Source of the DNA: Naumovozyma dairenensis CBS 421
Lineage: Eukaryota > Ascomycota > Saccharomycetes > Saccharomycetales > Saccharomycetaceae
DNA: 64,000 nt
NCBI RefSeq assembly: GCF_000227115.2
Contig: NC_016482.1
Coordinates: 868,001 to 932,000 of the forward strand
Direction: 5' to 3'
Both the position numbers and the translations under genes were made by a program. Each line of letters starts with the position of its first letter. Position 1 is the stretch's first letter. The notes beneath the pieces were generated by a model, which worked only from the letters and a program-made list of their open reading frames with translations, had not been told where the DNA came from and did not search any database. Positions 63,173 through 64,000 of this stretch are shown piece by piece.

Positions 63173-64000
63173 TAAATCGTCATGTAAATAATTATTATTA
63201 GCCATTCTCTATGGCGAGGTGTATACGTTCTTATAGACAAATTGGTAGCAAGGTAAAAGTACCTTATTTTGATTTTTAAGACTGAAACCTGTTATCAACA
63301 TGTCTTTTTTTCAACAATGGTTAGTTGCGTAAGCAAAGTGGATTGTACGTACTTATAACAAACGTCCTGGGTGGTTAGATATTCCTAAAATCGAGACCTA
63401 AATAAAAAAATCTGTTTAGAGACAAGATTTTTTCTCGCGCCACGGTCCTTTTAAAGAAAGAGACTATAAAACTTCCTTTGTTAAAAATTTCTTTAAGATA
63501 TATTTCTTCTATAAACATTACAATTTCTTTTGTTATCCCAATTAAGTTCTATTAAACACAACCAATATCGCAAGAATCATGTTCTAATCATTCAATGGAA
63601 AAATATTGTTTTCACAGAAGTGAGCACAGTGCTTTTTCTGGAATTTAGGAATATGATTAGCTGGCCTCTTCGAAGATCCGTAAACTTTGGTACATTGTAC
63701 CTAGTGGTTTAATGATTCAAAGCGAGGCCTAGAGTGAATGTGAATGCCATAAATAGGAAAATAATATAAATTTTGGCATCTCATTGAATTGGTCCCAGTT
63801 GCTGGGCAGGTATGGTTTGGGATCATATTGGATTCTATTCTATTACACTTCAATGATACATCTTATTGAAAAAACAAATAAATAAATACAGTCTATAATA
63901 GTGAATGCCACTTCTTGATTGCTGTATTCATAAAAGTACTAAACATTCCTCATTCAAAAACGAGCTTTTTAAAGGCCCACACCTTGAAACAATTCCTGTT
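63173..64000. other. region downstream of ERV1, to window end
   Basis: 828 bp with no recognisable gene. POP6 (YGR030C), expected next from S. cerevisiae order, is not seen. A snR46-like RNA could lie further on but I cannot identify one. GTACGTAC occurs near 63344. Confidence 0.45.

Overview
This window is nuclear DNA of a budding yeast (Saccharomycetaceae). It is AT-rich and holds compact, mostly intronless genes. The few introns carry yeast signals: GTATGT-like donors, TACTAAC branch points and short acceptors. tRNA-Phe(GAA) and tRNA-Leu(CAA) have introns, and almost every protein has a Saccharomyces cerevisiae counterpart. The order runs PIB2, MED3/PGD1, CWH41, SCW11, RPL30, RPL24, AGA2, HOP2, MIG1, ECL1, SEC9, ENP2, VIR1, PNC1, OCH1, RSR1, HEM2, then UGA1, VMA7, DPC29, MTL1, THG1, YGR026W-like, RPS25, MSP1, ERV1.

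The left two thirds follow S. cerevisiae YGL023-YGL040. ECL1, ENP2 and RSR1, which in S. cerevisiae lie on the duplicated YGR145-152 segment, are interleaved here. TRP5, CGR1, NAT2 and CCM1 are missing from their expected places, and gene-free gaps of 1-2.5 kb are common. I infer a post-whole-genome-duplication yeast outside Saccharomyces (Naumovozyma or Kazachstania-like) with its own pattern of duplicate loss. The right third (46.6-64 kb) is collinear with YGR019-YGR029. The join lies near a gene for an Alr4036-type flavin-binding protein that I cannot place in the S. cerevisiae order.

Region by region: 1-5 kb has the 3' part of PIB2, two genes I do not recognise and a probable decayed ORF. 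5-12 kb has a Mediator subunit, ER glucosidase I and a daughter-cell glucanase. 13.8-18.5 kb has tRNA-Phe, two divergent ribosomal protein genes, AGA2 with an a-specific operator, and three-exon HOP2. 18.5-20.4 kb holds a broken Ty1/copia relic. 20.4-35.3 kb has MIG1, ECL1, SEC9, ENP2, VIR1 and PNC1. 37.7-46.6 kb has OCH1, tRNA-Ala, RSR1, tRNA-Leu, HEM2 and the flavoprotein gene. 47.7-63.2 kb has UGA1 to ERV1 plus tRNA-Asp and an unrecognised gene.

The genes are mostly housekeeping: transcription, ribosome and tRNA biogenesis, secretion and glycosylation, vacuolar acidification, heme, NAD and GABA metabolism, and mitochondrial import. They are not a functional cluster. The most notable points are three conserved genes (PIB2, ECL1, OCH1) each broken by exactly one missing A in an A8/A9 run, a near-perfect alpha2-Mcm1 operator upstream of AGA2, conservation of the RPL30 autoregulatory kink-turn and its GTCAGT donor, two introns in HOP2 with a 27-nt last exon, the Ty relic, and several lineage-specific or unrecognised genes.
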